Notes: generated from the sequence alone by a model not told the origin. Counted from the first letter of the stretch, positions 23,621 to 35,208 are shown. The stretch is DNA of 64,000 nucleotides from Myotis daubentonii (GCF_963259705.1 NC_081861.1:63304673-63368672); one strand, 5' to 3'. Numbers and translations: made by a program.

Positions 23621-24299
23621 TCTATTAAAAATGCACGGTATATATTTTCAAATTAGGAAATGTCAGGCCTGTCTGAAAAGCTATCCTATTATTATCTTAA
23701 GACAAGAAAAAAAAAAGCAAGAAGAGAAAAAGTGAAACAATGTCACTAACACTTCCAATGAAAGGTTATAGTCATAAAAAATAAGACTACAAAGAGAAAA
23801 AAACAATGAAAACCATATGTATTATTTATTATTTTGATTTCTAAAGTGTAGCAGTGTGAAAGCACCTCCAGCAACAGTATAAAAATGTGTCAATCTACAT
23901 AGTAAAATGAAAACCCTTCAAAACAACCCAAATAGAGACTAATAAAGCAGAGATATACAGGAAATTCCAGCACATTCAATATAAGTACATGTCTCAAATC
24001 ACTGGAAAAGATAAACCACCCAGAGGCAAGCTTGCTTAAAGCCCTGACACCTGATGATATGAGCTATATAGTCCTGTCAGGTCAGGAGGGAATAATATAT
24101 TTCATCTGAGGGCCTAACATATTTCTAGCTACAACATCTGCAACATGCCAAACTGGGAAATGATGGCTAGTCCAAACTGCGGGGAGACGTGTTAAGTTCA
24201 GTAGCACAGTAGTAGGACTATGTTAAGTTTATTAAGCTATGTAAACTGTGAAAACAGTTTCTTTTATCTCAGTATATTAGCAAACATATAACATTTATA
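23621..24299. other. No named features
   Basis: AT-rich sequence up to the A that forms the 5' flank of the next HeliBat. I recognise no repeat or gene. Confidence 0.4.
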
Positions 24300-24305
24300 T
24301 CTATA

Positions 24306-24838
24306 TACACTGAGTGGCCAGATTATTATGACCACCCCATCAGGACTTCATTGGTCCACCTTTTGCCTTCAATACTGTGGTGATTCTTCTTGGCATTGAC
24401 TCCACGAGATGTTAAAAGGTGATGCGAAGAATCTGACACCATGCCTGATGAATAGCACTGTTCAGTTCTGTGAGATTTGATGGTTGTGGAACCAGCTGCC
24501 TGATGGCTCTTTTAACTTCGTCCCACAAATGCTCAATTGGATTGAGATCTAGTGATTGTGGGGGCCAGCTAAGCAAGGTAAAGTCTCCCTCATGTTCTTG
24601 AAAGCACTCCTGCACAATACGAGCACTGTGGCATGGCACATTGTCTTGTTGGAAGAAGCCATTTCCATTGGGATACGCCATCAACATGATAGGATGAACC
24701 TGATCAGCAATAATACTTAGGTATGTTCTGCTATTCAGACATTCATAATGATCTGGCCCTCTAGCAACTTCAGCGGGAAAGTATAGCTAATTTGCCTACA
24801 AACGTCAGGTGGTGGTAATAATCTGGCCACTCAGTGTA
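24306..24838 (-). mobile_element. Tc1/mariner relic with DD36E-type spacing
   Basis: A 533-bp internally deleted element with terminal inverted repeats TACACTGAGTGGCCAGATTA... and its complement, flanked by TA duplications (24304-24305 and 24839-24840). It carries only the C-terminal part of a transposase on the minus strand. The insertion is inside the 5' end of a HeliBat. Confidence 0.92.
24412..24780 (-). pseudogene. Tc1/mariner transposase C-terminal fragment
   Basis: About 123 codons of uninterrupted minus-strand frame starting at the deletion point, with no proper start. It shows the catalytic-core block with 'GFFQQDNVPCHSA' (second catalytic D) and 'WPPQSLDLNPIEHLWDEVKR' (catalytic E). 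I count 36 residues between D and E, rather than the 34 of classic Tc1, which fits the DD36E ('Incomer') group. The N-terminal HTH domains and first catalytic D are deleted. The last residues are shifted: the frame ends at 24412, but the remaining conserved tail is readable in another frame, so a small indel is likely. Confidence 0.85.
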
Positions 24839-25097
24839 TATAAAAGAGTAATATGCAAATTGACCAAATAGCAGAACAACCAGAACGAGCGCTCGACCAG
24901 TTCCTATGAGGCGCACTGACCACCTCTCGGTCCCTCCCCCTGGCCTGCAGGCTCTGATCCCCTGATAGCAAACTGGGTGGGGGGGGGGGGGCAGCAGGGG
25001 GCGGGGCCAGCTGCCGGCAGCCGGGGAAGATGGCCCTGATCACAGGCCAGGCCTAAGGACTGTACCTGCACACAAATTTTGTGTGCCAGGCCTCTAG

Positions 25098-25343
25098 TAT
25101 ACAAATAAAAGCCTAAGTGACCGAACAACCGAACGACCAGTTGACCAGTCGCTATGACCCACACTGACCACTGGGGGCAGATGCTCAATGCACAGGTTGG
25201 GCTCCCTCCTGTCTGGATAGGGCCTGCGGGAATTGGGCTGAAACCAGCTATCCGACATCCCCCGAGGGGTCCCGAATTGTGAGAGTGCGCAGGACAGACC
25301 GAGGGACCCCACCGGTGAACGAATCCATGCACTGGGCCTCTAG
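25098..25343 (+). mobile_element. HeliBat-type Helitron abutting the previous one
   Basis: Starts immediately after the CTAG of the upstream HeliBat with TATACAAATAAAAGCC (5' TC worn or lost), contains 'GCTATGACCCACACTGACCAC', and ends CACTGGGCCTCTAG at 25343 with T flank. Same orientation, giving a head-to-tail pair. Confidence 0.85.
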
Positions 25344-26480
25344 TGTTTAATAAATGTTTTCATAATAATGCTGAAAACAGAACATCATCACAGGCAACAC
25401 ATTCTGGAAAAACCCCAGATGGCTAGGTGTTTTGCCAAGTCTCATCCTACAAAATTTATGACAAAGAAAGAATCATGCACTATTATAGCCTGGTTTATTA
25501 GATCAAGAAAATATTATACACCCTATATAGAGCAGAAAGTAAATGTGTAATGAGATCAATACCAACAAAGTCTATACAACATAATGGGACTGTCAGAGAA
25601 TCAACCAAGTTCATCATTCTTCAACAGTCTGTGTGCCTGAGCAAGAAAGTGAGAGTAGTGTCTCTGGATTTGACTTATCTGCACAGTGAGGTTTTTAGAC
25701 CATGATCTTTAAGGTCACTTTCAGATTTAATATGCTTTGGTTTGATGACATGGATATGACCCACTCGAGTCTTAGGAAACTTGAATGTCCTACACGTGGG
25801 CATGTAAACTGCTCCACCATTATAAGAGCTCCAAGCCAATGCGTGTACAATGACAGGGAACTCTCCCCAGAAAGCAGGAGAAGCTGGATCAGTTCCAACC
25901 ACAAATATAAAAGATAAAAGCGCATTGAAATCTTGCCAAGAGACTGTCACATATGGAGACTCAGGAAGCAGAATATGAAAATAACAAAGCTAGCTCCATT
26001 TGAATGGAAGCCAGGGGTAATGAATAGCACTAGTTGTATAATTTCTCTTGAGTGTATATTACAATTATTATACTTTCTTCTGCGTCTCTGGAGTAACTAA
26101 AGTAAAACTTTTCTATCTAATGGGAAATTCTACTTTAAAATGTTCTGCCCACTTTCCATAAAAACAAATAAACGAAAAAACTTTACCTCATCTTGATATA
26201 TTTCAAAACAAAATTAAAAAGTAATTGGAAACTCTGGGGAAAAAACTGCAAACTATAACAAAGTTGACAAAGGGTTAATGTGAAGATCTTTGAAGAAAAT
26301 AACAAAAATACTATGCCTATAATAAAAAATTGAGTAAAAACTATGAACAAAATAAAGACAAAGGAAAACAAAAGGTCAATATGTATTAAAACTGTTTTAT
26401 ATAATTAATAAGCAGATAAACACAGTTTTTCACTCAATTTGGCAAAGATTTTTAAATTATAATATTTAGTGCTAGTCATA
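25344..26480. other. Apparently single-copy stretch with a mixed-composition patch
   Basis: No repeat that I can name. 25675-25950 is less AT-rich and stays open in two minus frames and one plus frame. The longest (91 aa, minus) has no motif I recognise, no splice signals I can support and no poly(A) trace of a processed pseudogene. I do not call it a gene. Confidence 0.35.
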
Positions 26481-27034
26481 GTTCTAAATATTTACTTGCT
26501 ACTCATTTATGGTTGGTAGGAATGAAAATTTAAATACCCTTTCCACAAACAATTAGGAACACATAACAAGAGTTTAAAATAACTCATACCCTTCCATTAG
26601 TAATTTCACTAAGAGATTTACAGGAAAATTAATATATAAAGACCATTCCACATGGTATAGCTAGATCAAATAACTGGAAATGATCTAAATATTGAAAAAT
26701 AGGGGAACATTTAACTAGACCATGGTATAGCCTTTTAAGCATATTATACAGTCATTAAAATCATGTATTTGCAAAATATTAGTTTATATGCCAAGAATAT
26801 ATTAGGTCCAAAAAAGTAGGATGTACTATACACTACATATACAGTAAGATACTATTTTGTAAAAAAAAATAAATAAATAAGGATATAAACACAGATTTTT
26901 TTTAAAAAGCACAGCAACATCACTGAGAATATATAACAAAATGGTAAATTGGCTATCACAATCAAGTGATATAATTTCAAGAGATTTTTTTATAAAGGTC
27001 TCTGGTATACTTTCTAAGTGGTATAAAATCAACA
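26480..27034 (+). repeat. Old L1 (L1M-like) 3' fragment
   Basis: Preserves the order of an old L1 3' region: 'atggttggtaggaatgaaaattt', 'aactagaccatggtatagcc', 'acagtcattaaaatcatg', 'acagtaagatactattttgt'. Heavily decayed. It ends at the HeliBat train. Confidence 0.55.
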
Positions 27035-27910
27035 TCTACACACTAATAATAGACAAATATGTAAATTGACCATACCTCCATGATGCCCAATCAGGAGGGA
27101 ATATGCAAATTAGTGGGACAAAGATGGCTGCAGCCACAGAGACAGCTGGAGCGGGCAGAAGGCTTGGGTCGTCCCCGGCAATGGAGGAAGCCAAGCTTCC
27201 GGCCCTCCTGGGCCAGTAGCCAAAGGAGGGGCCTGTGAGCTGTGGCCACAGAGACAGCCTGAGCGCACAGGAGGCTTGGATCATCCATGCCGGCTGCCGA
27301 GGGAGGGGCCTGCAAATAACCCTCAGCCCCTCACCCAGGCTGGCCATGCCACCATTGGCATGAGGGTCCCTGTTGGGGGATGTGGCCAGCCTGAAAATGG
27401 CCCTCAGCCCCTTACCCAGGCTGGCCAGGCACCACAGCGAGGACCTCTACCCTGAAGGGGCTGTGGCCAGTCTGAATACTGCCCTCAGCCTTTTACCCAG
27501 GCTGGCCATGCCCCCATGGGGGGAGGGTCCCGATGGGGGGTGTGACCAGCCTTCAAACGGCCATCAGCCCCTCACCAGGCTGGCCAGGCACTCTAGCAGG
27601 GACCCCCACCCTGAAAGGTGTGTGGCCACCCTGCAAACGGCCCTAAGCCCCTCACCCAGGCTGGCCACAGCCCCAGAGTGGGGAATCCCACCCTGAAGGG
27701 GGCATGGCTGGCCTGAAAACTGCCCCATCCACTATTCCAGGCTGGCACCATCCCCAGTGGGGACCCCAAGCCCAATGGGGGCATGGTCAGCCTGCAAACC
27801 ACCATAGGCCCCTTGCCCAGGCCACCCTGCTCCCCAAGGGAACTCCCACCCTGATCCAGGACACCCTTCAGGGCAAACCAGCCAGCCCCGACCCATGCAC
27901 CAGGCCTCTA
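27035..27910 (+). mobile_element. HeliBat-type Helitron (train A, member 1) with 80-bp minisatellite
   Basis: 5' TCTACACACTAATAATAG after flanking A (27034). The body includes CAAAGATGGCTGCAGCCAC. From about 27300 to 27865 it is a minisatellite of roughly 80-bp units (keyed by 'CCCAGGCTGGCCA' and 'CACCCTGAA'), about six or seven copies. It ends CACCAGGCCTCTA with the usual terminal G absent, directly joined to the TC of the next element. Open frames across it are repeat artefacts. Confidence 0.82.
27300..27865. repeat. 80-bp minisatellite within a Helitron
   Basis: Degenerate tandem units of about 78-82 bp, each containing 'CCTCACCCAGGCTGGCCA', a 'GTGGGGACCCC'-like block and 'CCCTGAAGGGG'. 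The same unit occurs about twice in the HeliBat at 35209-35829. Confidence 0.75.
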
Positions 27911-28543
27911 TCTATACTAATAAAAGGGTAATATGCTAATTAGACTGGGAGAGCTTCCAGGAGACCTTCCGGACATTATTCTGGGCAAAGCCATGGTGAC
28001 GGGGCCAAGGTAGAGGTGGTTAGGGGCCAAGAGGGCAGGGCAGTTGTTGGTGATCAAGCCAGAATGGGACAGCAGTTGTGGGTGATCAGGCCAGTGGGGG
28101 GGGCGGGGGGGGAATGGGGGTGATCAGGTCAGCGGAGGGGAAAGTTGGGGGTGAGCAGGCCAGTAGGGAGGGCCAGTTGGGGGCAAGAAGGCCATCAATG
28201 GGGGTCAGTCAGTTGGGGGCAATCATGCTGGCCAGGGGGGCAGTTGGGGGTGAGCAGGCCAGCAGGGTGGCAGTTGTGGACAAGCAGGCTGGCGGGGAGG
28301 ACAGATGGGGTCAAGGAGGCTGGCCGGGGGGAGAGTTGGGGGCAAGCAGGCTAGCAGGGGGGAAGTTGGGGGAGAGCAGGCAAGCAGGTAGAGTCATTAG
28401 GGGCAATCAGGCAGTCAGACAGGTAAGTGGTTAGGAGCCAGTAGTCCCAGATTTCAAGAGGGATCCCAGATTGGAGAGGGTGCAGGCCTGGCTGAGGGAC
28501 ACTCCCCCCCCCCCGGTATGAATTTCATGCACTGGGCTACTAG
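27911..28543 (+). mobile_element. HeliBat-type Helitron (train A, member 2) with G-rich minisatellite
   Basis: 5' TCTATACTAATAAAAGGG directly after member 1. A G-rich minisatellite spans about 28010-28400, with units of about 30-35 bp keyed by 'GAGCAGGCCAG' and 'CAGTTGGGGG'. The 3' palindrome ATGAATTTCAT is followed by CACTGGGCTACTAG at 28543. Confidence 0.83.
28010..28400. repeat. G-rich minisatellite within a Helitron
   Basis: Roughly 11-12 degenerate units of 30-35 bp around 'CAGTTGGGGG.GAGCAGGCCAG'. Runs of G of four or more recur on the + strand, so quadruplex formation is possible. Confidence 0.7.
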
Positions 28544-29329
28544 TCCTATATAATAAAGAGAGAATATGCAAATTTACCATAATTCCGCCACAAAGATGGT
28601 GGTGCCCATAGCGGAAACAGGGTTTCCGTAACACAAGATGGCTGCACCCACAGCAGAGGCCGAGTTCCCGTCATGAGCAATCAGCAGGGACCTTAGGTTG
28701 CGACCCCAATCCCCATGGGGCTTGATGGGGGACCTCAGGCCACGTCTCCCGCCTTGGTGCCAGGCCGAGGGACCTCAGGCTGAACCCCCCACCCAGCAGG
28801 GCTTGAGGGGAGACCTCAGGCCATGCCCCCCACCCTGGCACCAGGCCAGGGGACCTGAGGCCATGACCAAACCTGGCGGGGCTTGACAGGGGACCTCAAG
28901 GTGTGCCCCCCGCCCTGGTGCTGAGTCAGGGGACCTCATGCTGCTCCTCCCACCCTGACCCGGGCTGAGGGACCTCAGGCCATACCCCCCGCCCCGTCAC
29001 CAGGCCAGGGGACTGAGGCTGCACCCCTTGCTCAGTTAGGCTTGACAAGGGTGGGACCCGCCAGGTCTGGATCTAATCCAATGGGGTGGGGAGCACCCGG
29101 GTTAGGGTCTTGTGCAATTTTGAGGTGTACGTGGGTGGGTGGGAACTTGACTCAGGGTCCATTGGTGTGCCCTAGACTCTGACAGGAGGGAGATTTTCAT
29201 ATACATTTTACTAATTTTCTTTCATCTCTGACAGTTCTATTATAGACAAAGGGCAAATAGCAATATTAAAGTATTTCCTCTAATTAATCCCCTTTTAATG
29301 TGCATGAATTTTGTGTACCGGTCCACTAG
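28544..29329 (+). mobile_element. HeliBat-type Helitron (train A, member 3) with 40-bp minisatellite
   Basis: 5' TCCTATATAATAAAGAG directly after the CTAG of member 2. A 40-bp-unit minisatellite occupies about 28688-29060. The 3' end has an AT-rich module ('CTAATTAATCCCCTTTTAATG') shared with the ends at 37390-37444 and 43245, then GTCCACTAG at 29329 with T flank. Confidence 0.85.
28688..29060. repeat. 40-bp minisatellite within a Helitron
   Basis: About nine units of 38-42 bp beginning 'GGGGACCTCAGGC' and alternating 'ACCAGGCC' and 'GGGCTTGA' endings. Confidence 0.75.
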
Positions 29330-32300
29330 TATATAATAGAAATGGACATGAAGGAAAATGTGAAACTATCTCCCAACGTTACTAACTCTTGGAGGAAAGT
29401 GACCCTATGTTGTAGCAACTACAATGTCAAGACAGACCTGATTATAAGTATTTGCAAGAGCAAAAGGTGACTGGAGCAGCAGCAGGGATACATATACATA
29501 CCTGAGATCTAAGCAGCAGAAAGCACAGTATGACTTCCTAACAGCAGTAATTTAGTATAATACACAAAAGGTGGAACAAGGTCAGCTATTGCACAGCTAA
29601 ATAAAAAGTTGATTCAAGAGAAATTTTTGTTCATATCAATGTTTAATTATAGTCTATTATAAACTAAAAAAAAAAAGTGAGGTATACAACTTGGATTTGA
29701 ATTCCAGATCTATACTTAATAGTTTAACTTCAACCCAAACAAAGCCAAACACTTAACTCTTTAAACTTCTGTTTCTTCAACTGCCAATTTGAGATTAAAA
29801 ATACTACTTTTAACTCACAAGGAATCTGCTAGCGTTCAATGTAGTGAGGTAAACTCATTGAACACATTAGTAGCACAATCTAAATGTTTGACACTCAGCA
29901 AGTGCCCTCTTGCTGTTTTGAAGATTGTCATATATCTACTGCACATCCCTAAAGTTAGTGTCCTTAAAGTTAAATATGTTCCAATAAATAAAGAGCAGTT
30001 CCACAAAGAATTAGTCTGACTCATGACCCACCTTTGGTCAGTTAACTCTCTCCTCAAACGTGCCCTAATAATGAAATGAACAAGTCATGTGCTTTTTGAC
30101 TTGTTCAAAGCTGGAACAGATAGAAATATGGCTATTTTTAAGTTTATTTCTATTTCAATTCTATTTTTATCACCAACCCCCTGCTCCATTTATACACAGT
30201 ACATGTGTTTAAAGGTATGAGTTAGTATTTGGAGTAACCATGAGAGCATTGAACATGGTAAGCACCATACAGAGCCTATTTTTCTGCTAGATAGCACACA
30301 GACCTATGGCCCTACATACAAATAATGTTTCTTACAAGTATTCTATACAATAAATGTATAGACTCTTTTAGCAGTTTTTGTTTAAATTTCACATCTTAAA
30401 AACACTGACTTTCCTTCAAGAATATTGACTTCTATGGCAGTTTCTGAGATGTTTGCACATGAAAAGGTTATTGAAGTTAGATATAAAATAAAATATTAAC
30501 ATTGGGAATTTTACATAAAATCCAGCCATATATTTAACTAAGCAATCTAATGTAGAGCTGTTTTGAAGGAAGTGGATATGGTGAAAATCAGCTTCACTCC
30601 TCAAACTTAGAATGTTTTATTATCAAAAGTCATTTTAAATTCTAAGTGTTCATATACTAAACTTCAAACCTTAAATTAAGAATAAAAATACAGTTTAAAT
30701 AAAAATATATTCCTGTTTTTTTCACCTGGAGTTTAATCTGCTTTGGAATATTGTTCCTCTACAACTTATTCTGCTCCCCTTTCTCAAGGGCCTAAACAAC
30801 CTTAAAGCAAATTAATCCCATTCTCTCTCTAAATCCTTTGATAATTTCTTTGGTAAAGACATCTCAGAACCCCTGAAGAATTCAATCGAGCTTTTCAACT
30901 CCCTGGCTATTGGTACATATTCTGGAACATAATGTTCCCAGACCACCATGTTTAAAATATTAAGATGATAAGTCAATATCAATTCATCTCGAATTCAAGA
31001 AATTAAAATCAAACTACTTATTAATTAAATTAATTGGTTATATGAAGGGTAGCTACTGCTTTCCAACTTGTACATTTGAGACTTTGTAAAAAATATATCC
31101 ATTTCATTTGATCATACAATTTCATTATATGCAATTTCATTTTTTACTCTAGACATTGAGACTTTGCAGAATCAAAAAGATAAAATACTATTTTAAAATT
31201 CTCTATACAGCATAACTCCTGAATTTCTCTTCATTAACTTCATGCTAAAATCATTCTCAATAATGAAGGAGTCCCATAGATCAAGACTACTTATATGAAT
31301 GTATTCATATTTCATGCTAATTAGTCCCTATACACATAATCGCTTTCCCTGGTGTGTCCAGTACATGTGTCTCTGTCCTAGATTGCTCATTAAATCTGCT
31401 ATAGTTCATTTCAGCACTGCATCACTGTGACTATATTAGACAATTCAGAGTCTAAGGTCTATGATTCGTTTCTCTTGTGTATTTCTTACAAAATCTTACA
31501 AGCAAAGTCCTGGTAGTGTTGTAGAAGTACTGCATACAGTAGTAAATATGTCCTGTAAGTGTATAAAGAAGGTTATCACAAAGGTAGACTGCTATCTTCA
31601 ATACCTCCACTGTGCAGGTAGGTAATATGCCCAGTATGTGACAAGGTTTGAGAAGTAGCAATCCTTATTCTTTTTAATGGGGTCCTCTGAGACCAACAAT
31701 GTCTAGAAAAATACCATACTCATTGTTACACAGAGATTCCTCCTAGATTACTGTAGATCCAGCCCCCTCCCCTCTAATTAAATAACAGAGAGAATGTTCA
31801 GTGGTTACAAGGGCAATATATTCCTCCTGCCTGAACTATAATGTTCTGAATCTAGTTCTTTATAAGTGACAGAAGGAGGTTATTTTAACATAACACAGTG
31901 GTGCAGGGTCTCAAGTATGGATTAATTTTTAAATCGTTACATGGTGGTAGTTTGATTTCTACCTTTTTCCTACTCCTACGTTATGAAAGAACACTGCTAG
32001 AGGATGAGATTTTTGACTTTTGTTTCAGAAACAGCTCTGTACAATCCCAAGGTAAGATATTTTGCAGACTTGACAATTCCACATTGATTTTCACTCTCCT
32101 ATTTTTTTGAACTGTAGGCTAACAACAGTAAAAAATTTCTTTCTAGAATATCCCATAGAGATTATTTTACAGACAAATCTATATCACATATGGGTTTCTA
32201 CCCAGAACATGTTTGTAACTGTTAATTATCTATATATAGATAACAAAAGTAAACTGCAATGGTTATTAGAATAATTATATTCTATTTTTAAATATATTTT

Positions 32301-32584
32301 AAAATTATAATTTCTATATACAAAAAATGCTGACCAAATTTATCTGGCAATATCTGTACCCTTTTATTTTACATTTCTAGCAGTAATAAAAGTATGTGGC
32401 ATTGAGTTTAATTCACAAAATACTATTACAATCTAAGAAATGCATACACTAAAAATGCCTACCCTACTAAAAATGCCTTCTCTACAGAAGTAATGACTTC
32501 AGACTTTGTGTAATTTAAATTTGAAATCCCTATTAAGTTATTGATAACACTTAATAGGAGGCAGTAAAAAGTCAACTTAAAACA
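29330..32584. other. 3.2-kb stretch with no recognisable repeat
   Basis: AT-rich, apparently single-copy sequence. Short open frames (for example 29789-30019 plus, 31452-31661 minus) have no family motif and no codon pattern that persuades me. It is the longest repeat-free stretch apart from 56.6-59.9 kb, so it is one of the better places to look for conserved noncoding DNA. Confidence 0.4.
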
Positions 32585-33448
32585 TTCCCTGCTGAGGTAG
32601 CAATACTTACACATGACAAAATAAACTTTAAAACAAAGACTATAGCAAGAGACAAAGAAGGATAATGCATAATGATAATGGGTGCAACCCAACAAGCGAA
32701 CATACCCTTGTAAACATTTATGCACCCAACATAGAGTACCTAAATATGTAAAACAAATCCTGATGGACATAAAGGAAGAGATTGAGAGTAATACAATCAT
32801 AGCAGGATTTTAACAACTCACTGACATCAATAGATAAATCTTTCAGAGAGAAAATCAACAAGGACACAATGACTTTAAATGATATAATTGATCAGATGGA
32901 TTTAAATGATACATTCAGAGCATTTCACCCCAAAGGAGAAGAATATACATTCTTTTAAAGTGCACATGGAACATTTTCTAGGATAGAACACATGTTAGGA
33001 AACATAACAAGTCTCAATAAATTTAACAAGACAAATCATATGAAGCATATTTTCTAACTATAATTGTATGAAACTAGAAGTTAATTATAATGAAAACTGA
33101 AAAACATACAAATACATGGAGGCTAAATAACATGTTACTAAACAATAATGAGTTAACAATGAGGTCAAGGAAGAAACAGAAAGATACCTTGAAACAAATG
33201 AAAATGAGAACACAACCACCAAAAATCTATGGGACACAGCATAAGCAGTCCTGACAAGGAAATTCATAGCATTTCAGGCCTACCTCAATAATAAAAAAAA
33301 AATCTCAAATAAACAATCTAACTTACACTTAAAGGAACTGAAAATAATGAACAACAAAGAAAGCCCAAAGTGAGTAGAAGAATGGAAATAATAGATATCA
33401 GAGCAGAAATTTTTTTAAAAAGTCTAAAAAACTACAAAAGATCAAGGA
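32585..33448 (+). pseudogene. L1 ORF2 endonuclease region, broken
   Basis: Multiple stops, but nucleotide order matches the endonuclease region of the first L1 at 4340-5250 almost block by block (for example 'gaatatacattctt' and 'gtgcacatggaacattttct'). It starts about 240 bp further into the endonuclease region than the first copy preserves. Non-functional. Confidence 0.75.
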
Positions 33449-33650
33449 GCTTGGCTAGTGTTGCTCATTGATTGAGTGTTGCCTTATGAACCAGGAGGTC
33501 ACTGTTCGGTTCTGGTCATAGCACAGGCTCCATCCCCAGTAGGGGGCATGCAGGAGGCAGTTGATTGATGAACCTCTCTCATCAATGATGTATTTTATCT
33601 CTCTCTCCCTCTTCCTTCCTCTCTGATATCAATAAAAATATAATTTAAAA
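33449..33650 (+). mobile_element. Older VES-like SINE inside L1
   Basis: Head GCTTGGCTAGTGTTGCTCA, B-box-like GTTCGGTTCTGG, body 'CCCCAGTAGGGGGCATGCAGGA', pyrimidine tail and ATCAATAAAAAT end. L1 flanks AAAAGATCAAGGA and AAAAGATCCAGGA are the target duplication (one mismatch). Confidence 0.85.
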
Positions 33651-33799
33651 AAGATCCAGGAAACCAAGAACTCATTCTCTGAAAAGATAAGATTGATGAA
33701 CCTTTAACCAAACCCATCAAGAAAAAAAGAGGAACCAAATAAATAAAGGCCACATATGACAAACCCACAGATAGATTCATACTAAATGGGCAAAAACAA

Positions 33800-34065
33800 G
33801 CATTTCCTTTAAGGTGGGGAACAAGACAGGAATATACACTTTCACCACTCTTGTTCAACATAGTACTGGAAGTCCTAGCCACAGCAATCAGACAAGAAGA
33901 CAAAGTAAAAGGTATCCAATTGGAAAAGAAGAAGTTAAACTATCATTATTTGCAGACGACATAATACTATATATAGAGAACTCTAAAGATCCGACCAAAA
34001 AACTACTAGAACTGCATAATGAATTCAGTAAAGTAGCAGGATACAAAATAAATATTCAGAAATGA
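33800..34065 (+). pseudogene. L1 reverse transcriptase catalytic-box remnant
   Basis: A short open frame (33814-34065) contains '[45 protein letters not shown]', which covers the RT box with both aspartates present (FADD). Upstream the 'GTRQ' region is in a different frame and the N-terminal palm is deleted, so no enzyme could be made. Confidence 0.85.
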
Positions 34066-35208
34066 GTTGCATTTTTATACACCAATAATGAACTATCAGA
34101 AAGGGAAACTAATAAAACAATCCCACTTACAAGTGCATCAAAACGTAAAAATAAAAGCCAGGGAATAAAGTTAACCAATGATATAAAACACATGTACTTA
34201 GAAAATTATAAGACACTGAAGGAAGAAACTGAAGAAGATACAAGTAAGTAGAAGCATATACCGGGTTCATAGATAGGAAGAATTAACACAGTTAAAATGT
34301 CTATCCTACCCAAAGCAATCTAAAGATTCAACATAATTCCTATCAAGATACCAATGGAATATTTCACAGAGCTAGAACAAATTTTCCAAAAGTTTATATG
34401 GAACCAAAAAAGATCCCAAATAGACAAAGCAATCTTGAGAAAGAAGAATGAAGTTGGAGGAATCACCCTACCTAATATCAAGCTATAAGGCCATAGTAAT
34501 CAAATCAGCATGGTACTGCCATAAAAACAGACATATAGGTCAATAGAATAAAACAGAGAGCCCAGAAATAAACCTATGACTTTATAGTCAATTAGTATTT
34601 AACAAAGAAGGCAAAAACATACAATGGGGTAAAGATAGTCTATTCAATAAATGGTGTTGAGAGAACTTGGACAGATACATGCAAAAAATAATGAATTAGA
34701 ACATCTTTTTACACCATAAACAAGAATCAACTCAGAATGCATTAAAGACTTAAATGTTAGACTCAAAACTATAATGATCCTAGAAGAAAACAAAGGCAGT
34801 AAAATCACAACCATTTCTCATAGAAATATTTTTTCTGATATATTGCCTCAGGCAAGAGAAACAGAAGAACAAATAAACAATGGTACTACATCAAACTAAA
34901 AAGTTTTGCACAGCAAAGGAAACATCAACAAAATGGAAAGACAACCCAACGAATGGGAGAACATCTTCACCAATGATATATCTGGTAAGGACTAAATATC
35001 CAAAATTTATAAAGAACTTATACAACTTAACACCAAAAAACCCCCCAAACAATCCAATTAAAATTAGGCAAAGGACCTTAATAAACACATCAAAAGAGGA
35101 CATAAATATGGCCAACAGACATAAAAAGACACTCAAAGTCACTAATCATCAGAGAAATGTGAATTAAAACCACAATAACATATCATGTCACAACTGTCTG
35201 AATGGATA
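34066..35208 (+). pseudogene. L1 ORF2 C-terminal half, broken
   Basis: Follows L1 order with stops throughout: '[17 protein letters not shown]'-like text, the 'ATMGKDSLFNKWC' equivalent near 34625, and the zinc-knuckle-side region. Ends at the HeliBat train. Confidence 0.7.

Larger units (their letters stand above)
24300..25097 (+). mobile_element. HeliBat-type Helitron split by a Tc1 element
   Basis: 5' TC at 24300-24301 after a flanking A. The first six bases are followed by the Tc1/mariner relic (24306-24838), then the HeliBat resumes as TATAAAAGAGTAATATGC. It ends with palindromic CACACAAATTTTGTGTG and CCTCTAG at 25097, flanked by T. Without the insert the element is about 263 bp. A G-rich run (about 24974-25010) lies in its body. 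Confidence 0.88.

Noticed and set aside
24974..25010. G-quadruplex-like G run as a candidate promoter element
   Set aside because: It lies in a HeliBat body next to degenerate GC-rich sequence, with no TATA, initiator or gene nearby. Only the possibility of quadruplex folding remains.
27036..28886. Pro/Gly/Trp-rich open frames on both strands
   Set aside because: They coincide with three Helitron minisatellites and shift frame with unit length; these are GC-rich artefacts.
33814..34065. Possible active reverse transcriptase with an intact FADD box
   Set aside because: Only 84 codons are open. The N-terminal palm is deleted and the downstream frame is full of stops.
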